A DNA stretch of 64,000 bases from Bog-473 sp963745175 (GTDB lineage Bacteria > Actinomycetota > Acidimicrobiia > Acidimicrobiales > RAAP-2), in the NCBI GenBank assembly GCA_963745175.1, contig CAVUWK010000014.1, positions 25,962 through 89,961 on the forward strand, written 5' to 3'. The position numbers and the translations under genes are program-made. Under the pieces are notes generated by a model, which saw nothing but the letters and a program-made list of their open reading frames with translations, was not told the DNA's origin and did no database searches. This document shows positions 34,901 through 43,694 of this stretch, piece by piece. Each line of letters opens with the position of its first letter. Position 1 is the stretch's first letter.

Positions 34901-36031
34901 TCAGGCCAGGCCGAGGAGCTCGGCCCCGTTGCGCCAGAAGAACCGCTCCCGGGTCGACGCGTCGAATCCGGCCACCGCGTCGCCGAAGGCCTCGAACGGA
35001 CGCCTGCCCCCTTCGGGATGCGGGTAGTCGGTCGAGAACATGAACAGGTCGGGACCGCACTGCTCGAGCAGCCAGGCCGTGTCCTCGAACGCGAACGGTG
35101 TGAAGCGCACCTGGCGGCGCAGGTACTCCGAGGGAAGCAGCGTCAGCTCCTGGAGTGCCGGTTCGAATTTGGAGAACGAGTGCAGCGCGTGGTCGACGTT
35201 GCGGAGAAGGCCGGGCACCCAGCTCGCCCCGAGCTCAATGGCCGCACCGCGGAGCGTCGGGTGACGCTCGAAGACCCCGTCGAGCGCCATGCAGGCGAGA
35301 AAGCGCTCCGGCGAGTGATGGACGACCGGGAAGTCCTTGGAGCGCAGGTTCTCACCCCCGCCGAGCCAGTCCTTGGGGCGGGGGCGGCCGTTGTTGTGGA
35401 ACGCCTTGGGCAGGAGCCTTCCCCCTCCCACGTGGAGCACGAAGGGCACTCCGGCCTCAGCCAGGCGGGCCCACACGGGCTCCAGGTCCACGTGGGTGGG
35501 AGAGAAGTCCCCCGGTGCGTCCGAGGGGACCCAGACCGCCGCCACCCCGGCCTCGAGCGCCTCCTCCAGGGTCCCGCGGGCACGCTCCGGGTCGTTGAGG
35601 GGCAGGTAGCCGACGGCCTTGAGCCGCGGATCGGGGGCGCAGAAGGCGGTCATGGCCCGGTTGAGGGCCTCGGTCCCGCCGTAGAGCACCTCGGGATCCT
35701 TGCTGCGTGAGAAGTGGCCCAGGGCGAACGTCGGGAAGACGAGCTGGGCGTCGATCTCCAGGGCGTCCAGCACTCTGGACCGCACCTCGGTGTCGAGGGC
35801 CCCGGGCGCCATCCACCCCTTCGGGCCCTTGAGGACCTCGGGCCCGATGTCCTGGTGACGGTGGGTCTCCCACAGCTCGGGCAGGCTGGCCATGAGCTCC
35901 GACGCTCCAGCCCCGGCTCCCTCCAGGCCAAGCGAGCCCAGACGGTCGCGCAGAGCCGCGTCGGCGTAGGTTCCCAGCCACTCGGGCGTCTCCATGAGAT
36001 GGCTGTCCGCGTCGAAGATGCCGGTTTCCAT
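34901..36031 (-). CDS. Amidohydrolase family protein (ACMSD-like metal-dependent hydrolase)
   Basis: The protein has 376 aa. It starts METGIFDADSHLMETPEWL with the D-x-S-H metal segment; FVLHVGGGRLLP and the late Asp in FMFSTDYPHPEGG are other metal-site positions of amidohydrolase-2/decarboxylase-like members. RNGAELLGL is the family C-terminus (N-A-x-x-L). It forms a two-gene operon with the TauD-like dioxygenase, which suggests catabolism of a small, possibly aromatic or sterol-derived compound. Confidence 0.85.
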   Translation of the reverse strand: METGIFDADSHLMETPEWLGTYADAALRDRLGSLGLEGAGAGASELMASLPELWETHRHQDIGPEVLKGPKGWMAPGALDTEVRSRVLDALEIDAQLVFPTFALGHFSRSKDPEVLYGGTEALNRAMTAFCAPDPRLKAVGYLPLNDPERARGTLEEALEAGVAAVWVPSDAPGDFSPTHVDLEPVWARLAEAGVPFVLHVGGGRLLPKAFHNNGRPRPKDWLGGGENLRSKDFPVVHHSPERFLACMALDGVFERHPTLRGAAIELGASWVPGLLRNVDHALHSFSKFEPALQELTLLPSEYLRRQVRFTPFAFEDTAWLLEQCGPDLFMFSTDYPHPEGGRRPFEAFGDAVAGFDASTRERFFWRNGAELLGLA

Positions 36032-36297
36032 CGGCCCCCCAATGATGTAGGCAGAGGTTCAGATCCTCGGCTTCAAGCGTAGACCCGACCGGGCTCGTCG
36101 CGATTGGCGTCCGTCCAGTCCGGGACGCCTCCTGAGCCATCCGGCCGTGGGCGACGCGGAATTCCACCGACATCGGGGCCGCACAGACAACATTTATCCC
36201 GGTCATAGCTTTCTCTGACCTGGCGTACAGACCCGACCTGTCCAATGGAAGACGTGAAGAGCCCGGGCCGCCCGAGCTCAGACGGAGGACCGCAGAC

Positions 36298-37980
36298 ATG
36301 ACCGAGGATCAGAACGACCAGACGACCGGGGAAGCCGCGGACGGCTCGCCGTCGGACACCGCGCCGACCGCTCTGCCGGAGCCAACGGGTGAGGCAGAGA
36401 CAACGAGTGAGGCCGCCATCCCGATGATGCCGGCTGCATCTGCGCCGGCCGCAGAGGAGCCGCTCCCCCTCCCCCAGCAGCCCGACACGCCCCCGATGGG
36501 TGTCCCCCAGGGTTCGGGCACGACTCCCCCCCAGGGCACCTACGCCATGGGCGCCTTGGCTGGCAATCCCATGCTCGGCGACGCACCCGCGTCCCCGGTC
36601 GGCGGCCCGCCGCCCACCGACCCCGGCGCCCCGATGTGGCCGGCGCCGCCGGCCCCCGCCGCAGCGGCTGGCAGCACCAATCACCGCGTCCGCAACGGCC
36701 TCCTGGCCGGCGCCGCCGCGATCGCCGTCCTGGGCGCCGGCATCGGCATCGGCCACGCCGCGACGAACAACAGCCCGAGCACCCAGGCCTTCGCACCCTC
36801 GTCGGGCGGCGCGCGTGTGCCCTCGGGCTCCGGGGGCGGCTCGGGGTCGGGCAACCCGTTCGGCAACGGTTCCCCGTTCGGAAACGGGACCTTCGGTGGC
36901 TCGGGCAACTCCGCGAGTGGTAACTCCGGCTCGTCCAACTCGTCCGGCCCGAGCGACGCCGACGCCATCGCATCGAAGGTCGACCCGGGTCTCGTCGACA
37001 TCAACACGACCCTCGGCTTCCAGCAGGAGCAGGCCGCAGGCACGGGCATCGTGCTGACGTCCAACGGTGTGATCCTCACCAACAACCACGTCATCGACGG
37101 CGCCACGAGCATCAGCGTGACCGACGTCGGCAACCACAACACCTACACGGCCAGCGTGGTCGGCTACGACCGGACGAAGGACGTCGCCGTCCTGCAGCTG
37201 CACAACGCCTCGGGACTGCAGACGGCCACCCTCGGCAACTCCTCCAATGCCTCGGTCGGCCAGGACGTCGTCGGCGTCGGCAACGCCGGCGGCACGGGGG
37301 GCACGCCGAGCGCGGCGGGCGGAACGGTCACGGCCCTCAACCAGTCGATCACCGCGAGCGACGAGGGTGACGGCACCTCAGAGCAGCTGAGCGGCCTGAT
37401 TCAGACCAACGCCGACATCCAGCCCGGTGACTCGGGTGGCGCCCTCGTCAACACCTCAGGTGAGGTGCTCGGCATCGACACGGCGGCCTCCGCCGGCTTC
37501 TCGTTCCAGTCGAACGACCAGTCCTCGGGGAACCAGGGCTACGCCATCCCGATCAACGCCGCCCTCAGCATCGCTCGGACGATCGAGGCCGGGTCGGGTT
37601 CGTCGACCGTTCACATCGGTCAGACCGCGTTCCTGGGCGTCGAGATCAATGCTGCGAGTGACAACTCCGGCAACTCCGGCAGCGGTGGCGGCGGAGGCGG
37701 CTTCGGTGGCTTCTTCGGAGGCAACTCCGGCAACACCGGGTCGTCGGTCTCCGGGGCCTCCATCGCCAGCGTCGTCACCAACGGTCCCGCCCAAGAGGCC
37801 GGCCTGGCCGCCGGCGACGTCATCACGACCCTCGGTGGCAAGACGATCGGTACCGCCAACGACCTCACCACCGCCATCAGCGCATACCACCCCGGCGACA
37901 AGGTGAGCATCGGTTGGACCGACGGGTCGGGCCAGACCCACACGGCCACCGTGCAGCTCTCGTCAGGTCCCCCGCAGTAG
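36298..37980 (+). CDS. Membrane-anchored HtrA/DegP-type serine protease with PDZ domain
   Basis: The protein has 560 aa. A Pro/Ala-rich cytoplasmic tail (1-130) is followed by one membrane segment (about 131-155), a Gly/Ser/Asn linker, and a trypsin-like domain from about 220. The catalytic triad is H264 (LTNNHVIDG), D295 (TKDVAVLQL) and S379 (QPGDSGGAL). One PDZ domain occupies about 445-555, with a Gly-rich insertion at its start (SGNSGSGGGGGGFGGFFGGN). Extracytoplasmic quality control or signalling protease as in mycobacterial PepD/HtrA. The hairpin at 37988 terminates the transcript. Confidence 0.92.
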   Translation: MTEDQNDQTTGEAADGSPSDTAPTALPEPTGEAETTSEAAIPMMPAASAPAAEEPLPLPQQPDTPPMGVPQGSGTTPPQGTYAMGALAGNPMLGDAPASPVGGPPPTDPGAPMWPAPPAPAAAAGSTNHRVRNGLLAGAAAIAVLGAGIGIGHAATNNSPSTQAFAPSSGGARVPSGSGGGSGSGNPFGNGSPFGNGTFGGSGNSASGNSGSSNSSGPSDADAIASKVDPGLVDINTTLGFQQEQAAGTGIVLTSNGVILTNNHVIDGATSISVTDVGNHNTYTASVVGYDRTKDVAVLQLHNASGLQTATLGNSSNASVGQDVVGVGNAGGTGGTPSAAGGTVTALNQSITASDEGDGTSEQLSGLIQTNADIQPGDSGGALVNTSGEVLGIDTAASAGFSFQSNDQSSGNQGYAIPINAALSIARTIEAGSGSSTVHIGQTAFLGVEINAASDNSGNSGSGGGGGGFGGFFGGNSGNTGSSVSGASIASVVTNGPAQEAGLAAGDVITTLGGKTIGTANDLTTAISAYHPGDKVSIGWTDGSGQTHTATVQLSSGPPQ

Positions 37981-37987
37981 TTCCGAG

Positions 37988-38022
37988 GGCCGGCGGCCGG
38001 TCGGGAAGACCGGTCGCTGGCC
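37988..38022. terminator. Bidirectional stem-loop between convergent genes
   Basis: GGCCGGCGGCCGGTC and GACCGGTCGCTGGCC pair over 15 positions with two G-U pairs and a GGGAA loop. It begins 7 bases after the protease stop and ends 9 bases before the stop of the minus-strand gene, as expected of a shared terminator without a U tract in a high-GC genome. Confidence 0.7.
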
Positions 38023-38031
38023 CGACGAACC

Positions 38032-38784
38032 TCAGCGCTGCAGCAGGCTCACGAGTGCGACGAGCGTGGCGAGCACGGCGGCACTGAGCACGCAGATCAG
38101 GCCCCACCCGACGCTGGCGGTGGCGGTGGTGCTGGAAGGCACCTGCGAGATCTTCTGCACGATGCGGAACATGTCGTATGTGGCGAAGACCAGCGTCACG
38201 GCGGCGATGAGGGTCGTGAGGATCGCCAGCTGGAGCTCCTCCGAGGTCATCTCGAAGCAGGCGAAGATCACGAGCAATGTGCCGCCGATGAACGTCACCC
38301 AGCCGTTGACGCCGATGAGGGTGGCGACCCCGGGATCGATGCCGTTGAAGGACAGGTGCAGATCGGCGACGCCCACATTGCCACTGACGTGCACCCACGC
38401 CCCGACGGACCCGTACATCAGGGCGATCCCGCTGACCAGGAGCAAGAAAACACCCATGTTCACTGTGAAGCCGGTCGCCTTCGACCTCGACGAAGTCGGC
38501 GTGGAAGCGTAGGGGTTGGCCGACAGGCGAGGCCCGGGTTGGTGCGGGCTCGAATCGTTGGCGGCCACCTCTTGCGGCGCGTCGCCCGCCACCAGCCACC
38601 CCTTGCCGGCGGTCCACCTCCTCCTGCCCGTCCAGTTCTGGCCGTCCCAGTAGGTCTGGTCGCTCGGGTTCGTGCGACTCGGGTACCACCCGGGCGCCTT
38701 CGGACTTCCTGCGGTCCCGCCCACAGTCACGTCAGGCTCGGACGCCACCACCGGCTGCGCCGTCCGGGGCTCTTCCTCGGCCAT
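38032..38784 (-). CDS. DUF2510 domain membrane protein
   Basis: The protein has 250 aa from ATG 38784, the second of two close ATGs and the one with proper spacing to GGAGG. A DUF2510 motif (APGWYPSRTNPSDQTYWDGQ, then NWTGRR) sits near residues 33-57, typical of actinobacterial envelope proteins. A linker and four hydrophobic segments follow (MGVFLLLVSGIALMYG to the C-terminal SAAVLATLVALVSLL). Function unknown. Confidence 0.82.
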   Translation of the reverse strand: MAEEEPRTAQPVVASEPDVTVGGTAGSPKAPGWYPSRTNPSDQTYWDGQNWTGRRRWTAGKGWLVAGDAPQEVAANDSSPHQPGPRLSANPYASTPTSSRSKATGFTVNMGVFLLLVSGIALMYGSVGAWVHVSGNVGVADLHLSFNGIDPGVATLIGVNGWVTFIGGTLLVIFACFEMTSEELQLAILTTLIAAVTLVFATYDMFRIVQKISQVPSSTTATASVGWGLICVLSAAVLATLVALVSLLQR

Positions 38785-38847
38785 CCTCATCACCTCCGAT
38801 GAGTCCCTGTCGTGCCTGCCCAGGTTCAGACAGGTAGCTTGGCCCTT

Positions 38848-39153
38848 ATGAAGGTGGATGGCGTGGATCCCGACGGAATGCTGACCGACGGCGGAAGCGA
38901 GCTGACCGACGCGGAGCTCACCGCCCTGGCTCTGGCCGCCGACCCGGACGCGCCGATCGCCGAAGGGGCGGTGCCGATCGGGATCCACCTGGCCCAGATG
39001 GGCGCGTCGCTGCCTCTGTGGTACATGCCCCCAGTGGCGCGCCAGGGCAGCAGTCGCTGGAAGGCACCCGTCGTCATCGTCGTGGTCTCGGCCTTCTTGC
39101 TGATCGATCTCATGGGACTCTGCAATACCTATGGGATCCTCAGTCTGGCCTGA
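38848..39153 (+). CDS. Small single-pass membrane protein
   Basis: The protein has 101 aa from ATG 38848. An acidic N-terminal half (LTDGGSELTDAELTALALAA) is followed by PLWYMPP and a C-terminal helix APVVIVVVSAFLLIDLMGLC. Divergent from the DUF2510 gene by 63 bases. No family recognised; the tail-anchor-like layout with a cytoplasmic acidic domain suggests an interaction partner. Confidence 0.65.
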   Translation: MKVDGVDPDGMLTDGGSELTDAELTALALAADPDAPIAEGAVPIGIHLAQMGASLPLWYMPPVARQGSSRWKAPVVIVVVSAFLLIDLMGLCNTYGILSLA

Positions 39154-39212
39154 AGCTCCGCCCGGCGCGACCGGGCGACATCGACTCTCCCGGTCCGAGC
39201 CGCGGGACCCGC

Positions 39213-39560
39213 TCAGGGCTTCCCGGCCGCCACCCAGCTCTTTATCCGGGCGTCACTGATCCGGCGCGCCGTTGCCATGTTCGCCCAGGCCCGGAAACGG
39301 GCCTTCTCGTCAGCGCTCAGCTGGGAGTAGAGGCTGGTCTCGGCCGCAGCGGTGCCGGCCCGACCAGACCGGGGTCGCACGCGGTCGCCGCGGGCCCGTC
39401 CCTTCGCCATGTACGGCTGGAGCGCCCCCCGAAGCTTGGACGCGTTGGCCGTACTCAGGTCGATCTCGTAGGACGTCCCGTCGAGGGCAAACTCGATGGT
39501 CTCGTCGGCGTCTCCGCCATCCATGTCATCGGTCAGCTTGACTATCACGGTCTTTGCCAT
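39213..39560 (-). CDS. Lsr2-like nucleoid-associated protein lacking the usual AT-hook
   Basis: The protein has 115 aa. The N-terminal dimerisation half is typical of Lsr2 (MAKTVIVKLTDDMDGGDADE, IEFALDGTSYEIDLS, LRGALQPYMAKGR). The C-terminal half keeps the helix-turn-helix outline (RAWANMATARRISDARIKSW) but the RGR minor-groove hook usually found there is SDARIKS. Thus DNA binding may be weaker or different. No clear ribosome site; the start is fixed by homology. Lsr2 proteins silence AT-rich, often horizontally acquired DNA. Confidence 0.8.
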   Translation of the reverse strand: MAKTVIVKLTDDMDGGDADETIEFALDGTSYEIDLSTANASKLRGALQPYMAKGRARGDRVRPRSGRAGTAAAETSLYSQLSADEKARFRAWANMATARRISDARIKSWVAAGKP

Positions 39561-39887
39561 GACAGAGATGGTGGCAGAGCCCTCGACCGCTGACCAAGAC
39601 CGCCTCCTGCCCATTCGCGGCGCAGACGTCGGAAGATCGGAAGCGCTCGCGGCATGTGGCGACAGAAGGCCAGGCCAGACGGTCGTTCGCGTCGCGCGCT
39701 GATCCGGTGCAATCAGAGCCAATCACGTGATCGCCGGCAGGGGCGACCGGTAACCTAAGGCGGTCCCGGCGCGCCGGACTCGGCCCCTTTTCCCCCTCTG
39801 TCGGGTCCAGGTCGCGTCGGGGCCTGACCGTCCACCACCGCCTCGATGCTCCGCTCCGGAGCACGGCCCAACCACCAGAATGGTCCG
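39561..39887. other. Intergenic region, no gene seen
   Basis: About 327 bases between the divergent lsr2-like gene and the small Cys-containing protein gene. GC-rich open frames cross it but lack ribosome sites and protein character. It should carry both promoters; I see no confident element. Confidence 0.45.
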
Positions 39888-40130
39888 ATGCCCCGTCGCA
39901 ACAATGCACAGAAGGGCCAAGGTCAGCAGACCGACGGTGGCAACCGAATCGCGGGCCTCGGATCACACTGGCGCGCCGACGGCCTCCCGAAGGCCGCCTA
40001 CGCCAGCCAACACGACGCGTTGACCGCGGCATACGTGCGCAGACAGGAATCGGGCGTGGAGCTCGACGTGTATCGCTGCGACGTGTGCTCGGCATGGCAC
40101 ATGGGAACTCCGCGAGGCGGCACGGGGTGA
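39888..40130 (+). CDS. Small protein with C-x2-C / W-H motif
   Basis: The protein has 80 aa from ATG 39888. A basic start (MPRRNNAQKGQGQQ) is followed by YASQHDALTAAYVRRQESGV and the end YRCDVCSAWHMGTPRGG. The C-x2-C-x2-W-H-x-G signature with an N-terminal helix occurs in short actinobacterial and phage proteins that probably bind zinc. No function is known. Confidence 0.6.
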   Translation: MPRRNNAQKGQGQQTDGGNRIAGLGSHWRADGLPKAAYASQHDALTAAYVRRQESGVELDVYRCDVCSAWHMGTPRGGTG

Positions 40131-40189
40131 CGAGGCGTTCGGACCTGAGCGTCGTGGAAACGGCCCCGATCCCTGCGAGGATGGGCACC

Positions 40190-40516
40190 ATGGCAGCGGA
40201 AGGTGACCCCGAAGCCGTCGAGGGCATCCCGGTCGAAGGACCGGACGAACTTGCGGAGACCCCGATCGAGGAGGAGGACGCCGGCGGCTTCGACAGCTGG
40301 CGCCGCGAATCGGCCTTGGGCGCCGTCGGCACCGGCCTCGCCCGGGGTTTGCAGGCGGTCTTCGCCCCGCCCGCGCACGAGATCGCCATCGTCGCCGCAG
40401 TGCCGGGGGAGCCCCCGGACGCGGATCAGCGACTCCAGGTCATCCTCGATCCCGACGACCCGACGAAGTCGGTCGCCATCGTGCCCAAGACCGCGGTCGA
40501 CCGACCTCCCGAGTGA
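40190..40516 (+). CDS. Small acidic protein of unknown function
   Basis: The protein has 108 aa from the ATG at 40190, chosen over an ATG at 40181 because GCGAGG then has normal spacing. Acidic N-terminus (VEGPDELAETPIEEEDAGGF), then a helical segment (SALGAVGTGLARGLQAVFAP) and a beta-type end (LQVILDPDDPTKSVAIVPK). Conserved-looking but unrecognised. Followed by the P450 operator. Confidence 0.55.
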   Translation: MAAEGDPEAVEGIPVEGPDELAETPIEEEDAGGFDSWRRESALGAVGTGLARGLQAVFAPPAHEIAIVAAVPGEPPDADQRLQVILDPDDPTKSVAIVPKTAVDRPPE

Positions 40517-40581
40517 TCCCGCCGGAGGGCTGACGCGGCGCTTGCGTTGACTGGCGGGCCCTCAGGACTTAGCATCCGGGG

Positions 40582-40602
40582 TATCGGACAGTATGTCCGA
40601 TA
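40582..40602. promoter_or_regulatory. Palindromic operator upstream of the P450-tetR operon
   Basis: TATCGGACA-GTA-TGTCCGATA is a perfect inverted repeat with 9-base arms and a 3-base spacer, 21 bases before the P450 start codon and next to its AGAGGAG ribosome site. Size and symmetry fit a TetR-family binding site. The TetR gene two bases past the P450-linked interval (41884) is the obvious candidate regulator; binding is inference. Confidence 0.75.
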
Positions 40603-40623
40603 GATCAGAGGAGTTGTCACATC

Positions 40624-41859
40624 ATGAGCACCCTGGCGGGCGTGGCCCCTGTCGACCTCTCGGATCCGCGGTCCTACGTGGCCGGAGTCCCCCACCCCTG
40701 GCTGGCCCATCTGCGCCGCCACGACCCCGTCCACTGGCAGGACGAGCCCGGCGGCCCCGGCTTCTGGGCCGTCACCCGATACGAGGACTGCGTCACCGTG
40801 AACCGGGACTACGAGCGCTTCAGCTCCGCCGCCCAGGGCACCATGCCCTTCGAGCTCGGTGCGGACGAGGTCGCCCAGCAGGGCCTGATGATGCTCAACA
40901 TGGACCCCCCGCTGCACACCCGCTACCGGCGCCTGGTCAACAAGGGTTTCACCCCCCGCATGGTGCGCGACCTCGAGGAGAGCATCCACCGCTCCTCCGA
41001 CGCCATCATCGACGAGGTGATCGAGAGGGGGGAGGCCGACTTCGTCACCCAGATATCGGCCGAGCTGCCCCTGCAGGTCATCGCCGAGCTGCTCGGCGTG
41101 CCGCAGGAGGACCGCCACCGCATGTTCGACTGGTCCAACCGTATGGTCGGCAATGCGGACCCCGAGTACCAGGCCGAGGCCGAGATCGCCCTCACTGCCG
41201 CCATGGAGCTCTACGCCTACGCCGCCGAGCTCTTCGGGAAGAAGCGGATCGACCCGCACGCCGACCTCATGAGCGTGCTCACGGGCGTCGAGGTCGGCGG
41301 CGAGCGCCTGAGCGACCTGGAGCTCGAGCTCTTCTTCCTCCTGCTGACCGTCGCCGGGAACGAGACCACCCGCAACCTCATGTCCGGCGCCATGCATGCC
41401 TTCTTCCAGAACCCCGACCAGTGGCAGCGCCTCCTGGCGGACCGCAGCCTCCTGCCAACCGCCGTCGAGGAGATGCTGCGCTTCGTCACGCCCGTTATGA
41501 ACTTCCGGCGCACCGCCATGTGCGACGTCGAGCTCAGCAACACCAAGCTGGCCGCCGGGGACAAGGTCGTCTTCTTCCACGCGTCGGCCAACCGGGACGA
41601 GGACGTATTCACGGATCCCGACACGTTCGACGTCGGCCGGGACCCCAACCCCCACATCGCCTTCGGCGGTGGCGGCCCCCACTTCTGCCTCGGGGCCAAC
41701 CTGGCCCGGATGGAGATCCGGGTCATGTTCGAACACCTGTTGGACCGGATGCCCGACATTCGCCGGGACGGTGAGGTGCAGCGCCTACAGTCCCAGTTCA
41801 TCAATGGCGTCAAGCACCTACCCGTTGCGTTCACCCCTTCCGCTCGCATCGGCTCCTGA
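40624..41859 (+). CDS. Cytochrome P450 (CYP125/CYP142-like group)
   Basis: The protein has 411 aa. N-terminal DLSDPRSYVAGVPHPWLAHL, the C-helix region MDPPLHTRYRRLVNKGFTPR, I helix TVAGNETTRNL, K-helix E-E-M-L-R, and haem loop FGGGGPHFCLGANLAR resemble the actinobacterial sterol/lipid side-chain oxidising P450 groups. Substrate not proven. It is first in a unit with tetR and an LLM oxidoreductase and has a palindrome over its promoter. Confidence 0.9.
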   Translation: MSTLAGVAPVDLSDPRSYVAGVPHPWLAHLRRHDPVHWQDEPGGPGFWAVTRYEDCVTVNRDYERFSSAAQGTMPFELGADEVAQQGLMMLNMDPPLHTRYRRLVNKGFTPRMVRDLEESIHRSSDAIIDEVIERGEADFVTQISAELPLQVIAELLGVPQEDRHRMFDWSNRMVGNADPEYQAEAEIALTAAMELYAYAAELFGKKRIDPHADLMSVLTGVEVGGERLSDLELELFFLLLTVAGNETTRNLMSGAMHAFFQNPDQWQRLLADRSLLPTAVEEMLRFVTPVMNFRRTAMCDVELSNTKLAAGDKVVFFHASANRDEDVFTDPDTFDVGRDPNPHIAFGGGGPHFCLGANLARMEIRVMFEHLLDRMPDIRRDGEVQRLQSQFINGVKHLPVAFTPSARIGS

Positions 41860-41883
41860 GCCGGCGGGTTGAGGGAGGGTACG

Positions 41884-42507
41884 GTGCCGCGACGCGCACC
41901 CGACGCGTTGAAGGACGTCATCCGTGACTTCCGACGGGACCAGATCGTCGACACGGCGCGCCGGCTCTTCGGCGAGCGCGGCTCCACCGACGTCTCCATG
42001 GACGAGATCGCCGCCCAGGCCGGGGTGGCCCGCTCCACCGTCTACGTCTACTTCGCCAACCGGGACGAGCTCCTGCGGGCCTGCGTGCAATCCATGTACG
42101 ACCGGCTGCAGCAGACCATCGCGCTCGTGCAGGACGAGGGCGCGACGCCGGTCGAGCGGCTGCACGGGCTCATCGTCGGCCTGCTCGAGCGGATCGACGA
42201 GAGCCCCGCCTTCTTCCGCCTCGCCATGGCGGTCCAGTCGACCACCAACGCCGCCGGTTCGGAGGCGGTGGGCGGCGCGCTCATGATGATCGGGCTCGAC
42301 ATGATCCGCGTCCTCGAGGACCTGGTCGTGGCGGGCACCGCCAGCGGGGACTTCCGGTCCGACCTCGACCCCGAGCGCGCCGTGGTGCTCGTCGGACAGC
42401 AGATCTACGGCGCGCTGTCGGTCCGGGCGGGCGAGCCCTCCCCGGTCCCGGTCGCCCAAGCCGCCGACGAGATGTGTTCGTTCGTGTGCCGGGGACTGGG
42501 GACGTGA
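41884..42507 (+). CDS. TetR-family transcriptional regulator
   Basis: The protein has 207 aa from GTG 41884, preceded by GGGAGG. The N-terminal HTH is clear (IVDTARRLFGERGSTDVSMD, EIAAQAGVARSTVYVYFANR). The ligand domain has RLAMAVQSTTNAAGSEAVGG. It lies 24 bases after the P450 gene and probably represses the operon through the palindrome at 40582-40602, with a P450 substrate or product as inducer (inference). Confidence 0.9.
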   Translation: MPRRAPDALKDVIRDFRRDQIVDTARRLFGERGSTDVSMDEIAAQAGVARSTVYVYFANRDELLRACVQSMYDRLQQTIALVQDEGATPVERLHGLIVGLLERIDESPAFFRLAMAVQSTTNAAGSEAVGGALMMIGLDMIRVLEDLVVAGTASGDFRSDLDPERAVVLVGQQIYGALSVRAGEPSPVPVAQAADEMCSFVCRGLGT

Positions 42508-42508
42508 C

Positions 42509-43381
42509 GTGAAGTTCGACCTGTGGATGCCGACGGCGAGCCCGATGACCACCGCCGCGCTCCTCGACGCGGTGGCCGTGGGGGCCGAGGACCGCGGCAT
42601 CGCGACGATCTGGGTGGGTGAGCACGTGGTGCTCTTCGAGCACTACGAGAGCCACTACCCCTACGCCGAGGACGGGCGCATCCCGGCCCCGTCGGGCAGC
42701 GGCCTCCTCGAGCCGATGGTCACCCTGACCTACCTGGCGGCGCGGACGTCCACCGTCCGGCTCGGCACGGCCATGCTGCTCCTCCCCCAGCGCAACCCCG
42801 TCTACACGGCCAAGGAGGTCAGCTCGCTCGACTGGCTCTCGGGCGGGCGGGTCGACCTCGGCGTCGGCGTCGGCTGGCTCAAGGAGGAGTTCGACGTCCT
42901 GCACGTGCCCTGGCAGCGCCGGGGCCGCCGGACCGACGAGTACCTCGAGGTGCTCCGCACGCTCTGGCTCGACGACACCTCCTCCTTCCACGGCGAGATC
43001 TACGACCTGCCCGCGTGCGAGATGTACCCCAAGCCCGTGCAGCAGCCTCCTCCGATCCACATCGGCGGCGAGACGCCGGCGGCGCTGCGCCGGGCGGCCC
43101 GCCTGGGACAGGGCTGGCACACCTTCAACCGCTCACCCGACGAGCTGGCGGCCGGCCTGGCCGCCCTCGACGAAGAGCTGGCCAAGGCCGGTCGCACCCG
43201 CGACGAGCTGCGCATCACGGTGTGCCCCTACTTCAACCAGCTGACGCCCGAATGGGTGGAGCGCTACGCCGAAGCCGGCGCGGACGCGGTGGCCGCGCTC
43301 TTCTTCGCGTTCACCCCCGACGATGTGACTCGAGCCTTCGACGACCTCGAGGCCTGCCGGAGCGCCGCGGCGCGTTGCTGA
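42509..43381 (+). CDS. LLM-class F420-type oxidoreductase
   Basis: The protein has 290 aa, GTG start one base after the tetR stop, so coupled. Luciferase-like barrel with RGIATIWVGEHVVLFEHYES, TSTVRLGTAMLLLPQRNPVY, SGGRVDLGVGVGWLKEEFDV and PIHIGGETPAALRRAARLGQ, the TIGR03619-like arrangement of F420-dependent reductases. It may act with the P450 on the same compound. Confidence 0.87.
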   Translation: MKFDLWMPTASPMTTAALLDAVAVGAEDRGIATIWVGEHVVLFEHYESHYPYAEDGRIPAPSGSGLLEPMVTLTYLAARTSTVRLGTAMLLLPQRNPVYTAKEVSSLDWLSGGRVDLGVGVGWLKEEFDVLHVPWQRRGRRTDEYLEVLRTLWLDDTSSFHGEIYDLPACEMYPKPVQQPPPIHIGGETPAALRRAARLGQGWHTFNRSPDELAAGLAALDEELAKAGRTRDELRITVCPYFNQLTPEWVERYAEAGADAVAALFFAFTPDDVTRAFDDLEACRSAAARC

Positions 43382-43421
43382 CGAGAGACGGGCGGGCTTC
43401 TACGCGACAGCGCCGTTACCA

Positions 43422-43483
43422 CGGGCGGCGCGAGGTGCGCTGCATGCTCGGGGCGGACCACGCCCGCTCCCTCGCACCGCCCG
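43422..43483 (+). terminator. Nested hairpin downstream of the P450-tetR-LLM operon
   Basis: CGGGCGGCGCGAGG (43422-43435) pairs with CCTCGCACCGCCCG (43470-43483) with one mismatch; inside it GGGCG-GACCA-CGCCC (43451-43465) forms a smaller hairpin. GGGCTTTGACCCTTTG follows. It is 40 bases behind the LLM stop. The remainder of the 313-base gap up to the histidine kinase shows no gene. Confidence 0.55.
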
Positions 43484-43694
43484 ATGGGCTTTGACCCTTT
43501 GAACGTACGGCCGGAACAGCCCGGGCCGAATCGTCCGCAGGAATGATCCGCCCACCCACGTTTCATTCTTGGGGATGAGCACCGCCGCGTCCTCCACCAG
43601 GGAGGCTGGGAAGGTGAGACCAGGGTGGTTCCCGAAGGGAGGCCCAGCTCAGGCGGCACTACCATGGTCCTCCCGCCTGGGAACGAAGGATCCG

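Noticed and set aside
36073..37203. 376-aa minus-strand open frame over the HtrA gene start
   Set aside because: Arg/Gly-rich shadow of the Pro/Ser/Gly-rich HtrA N-terminus; the HtrA frame has the full catalytic triad.
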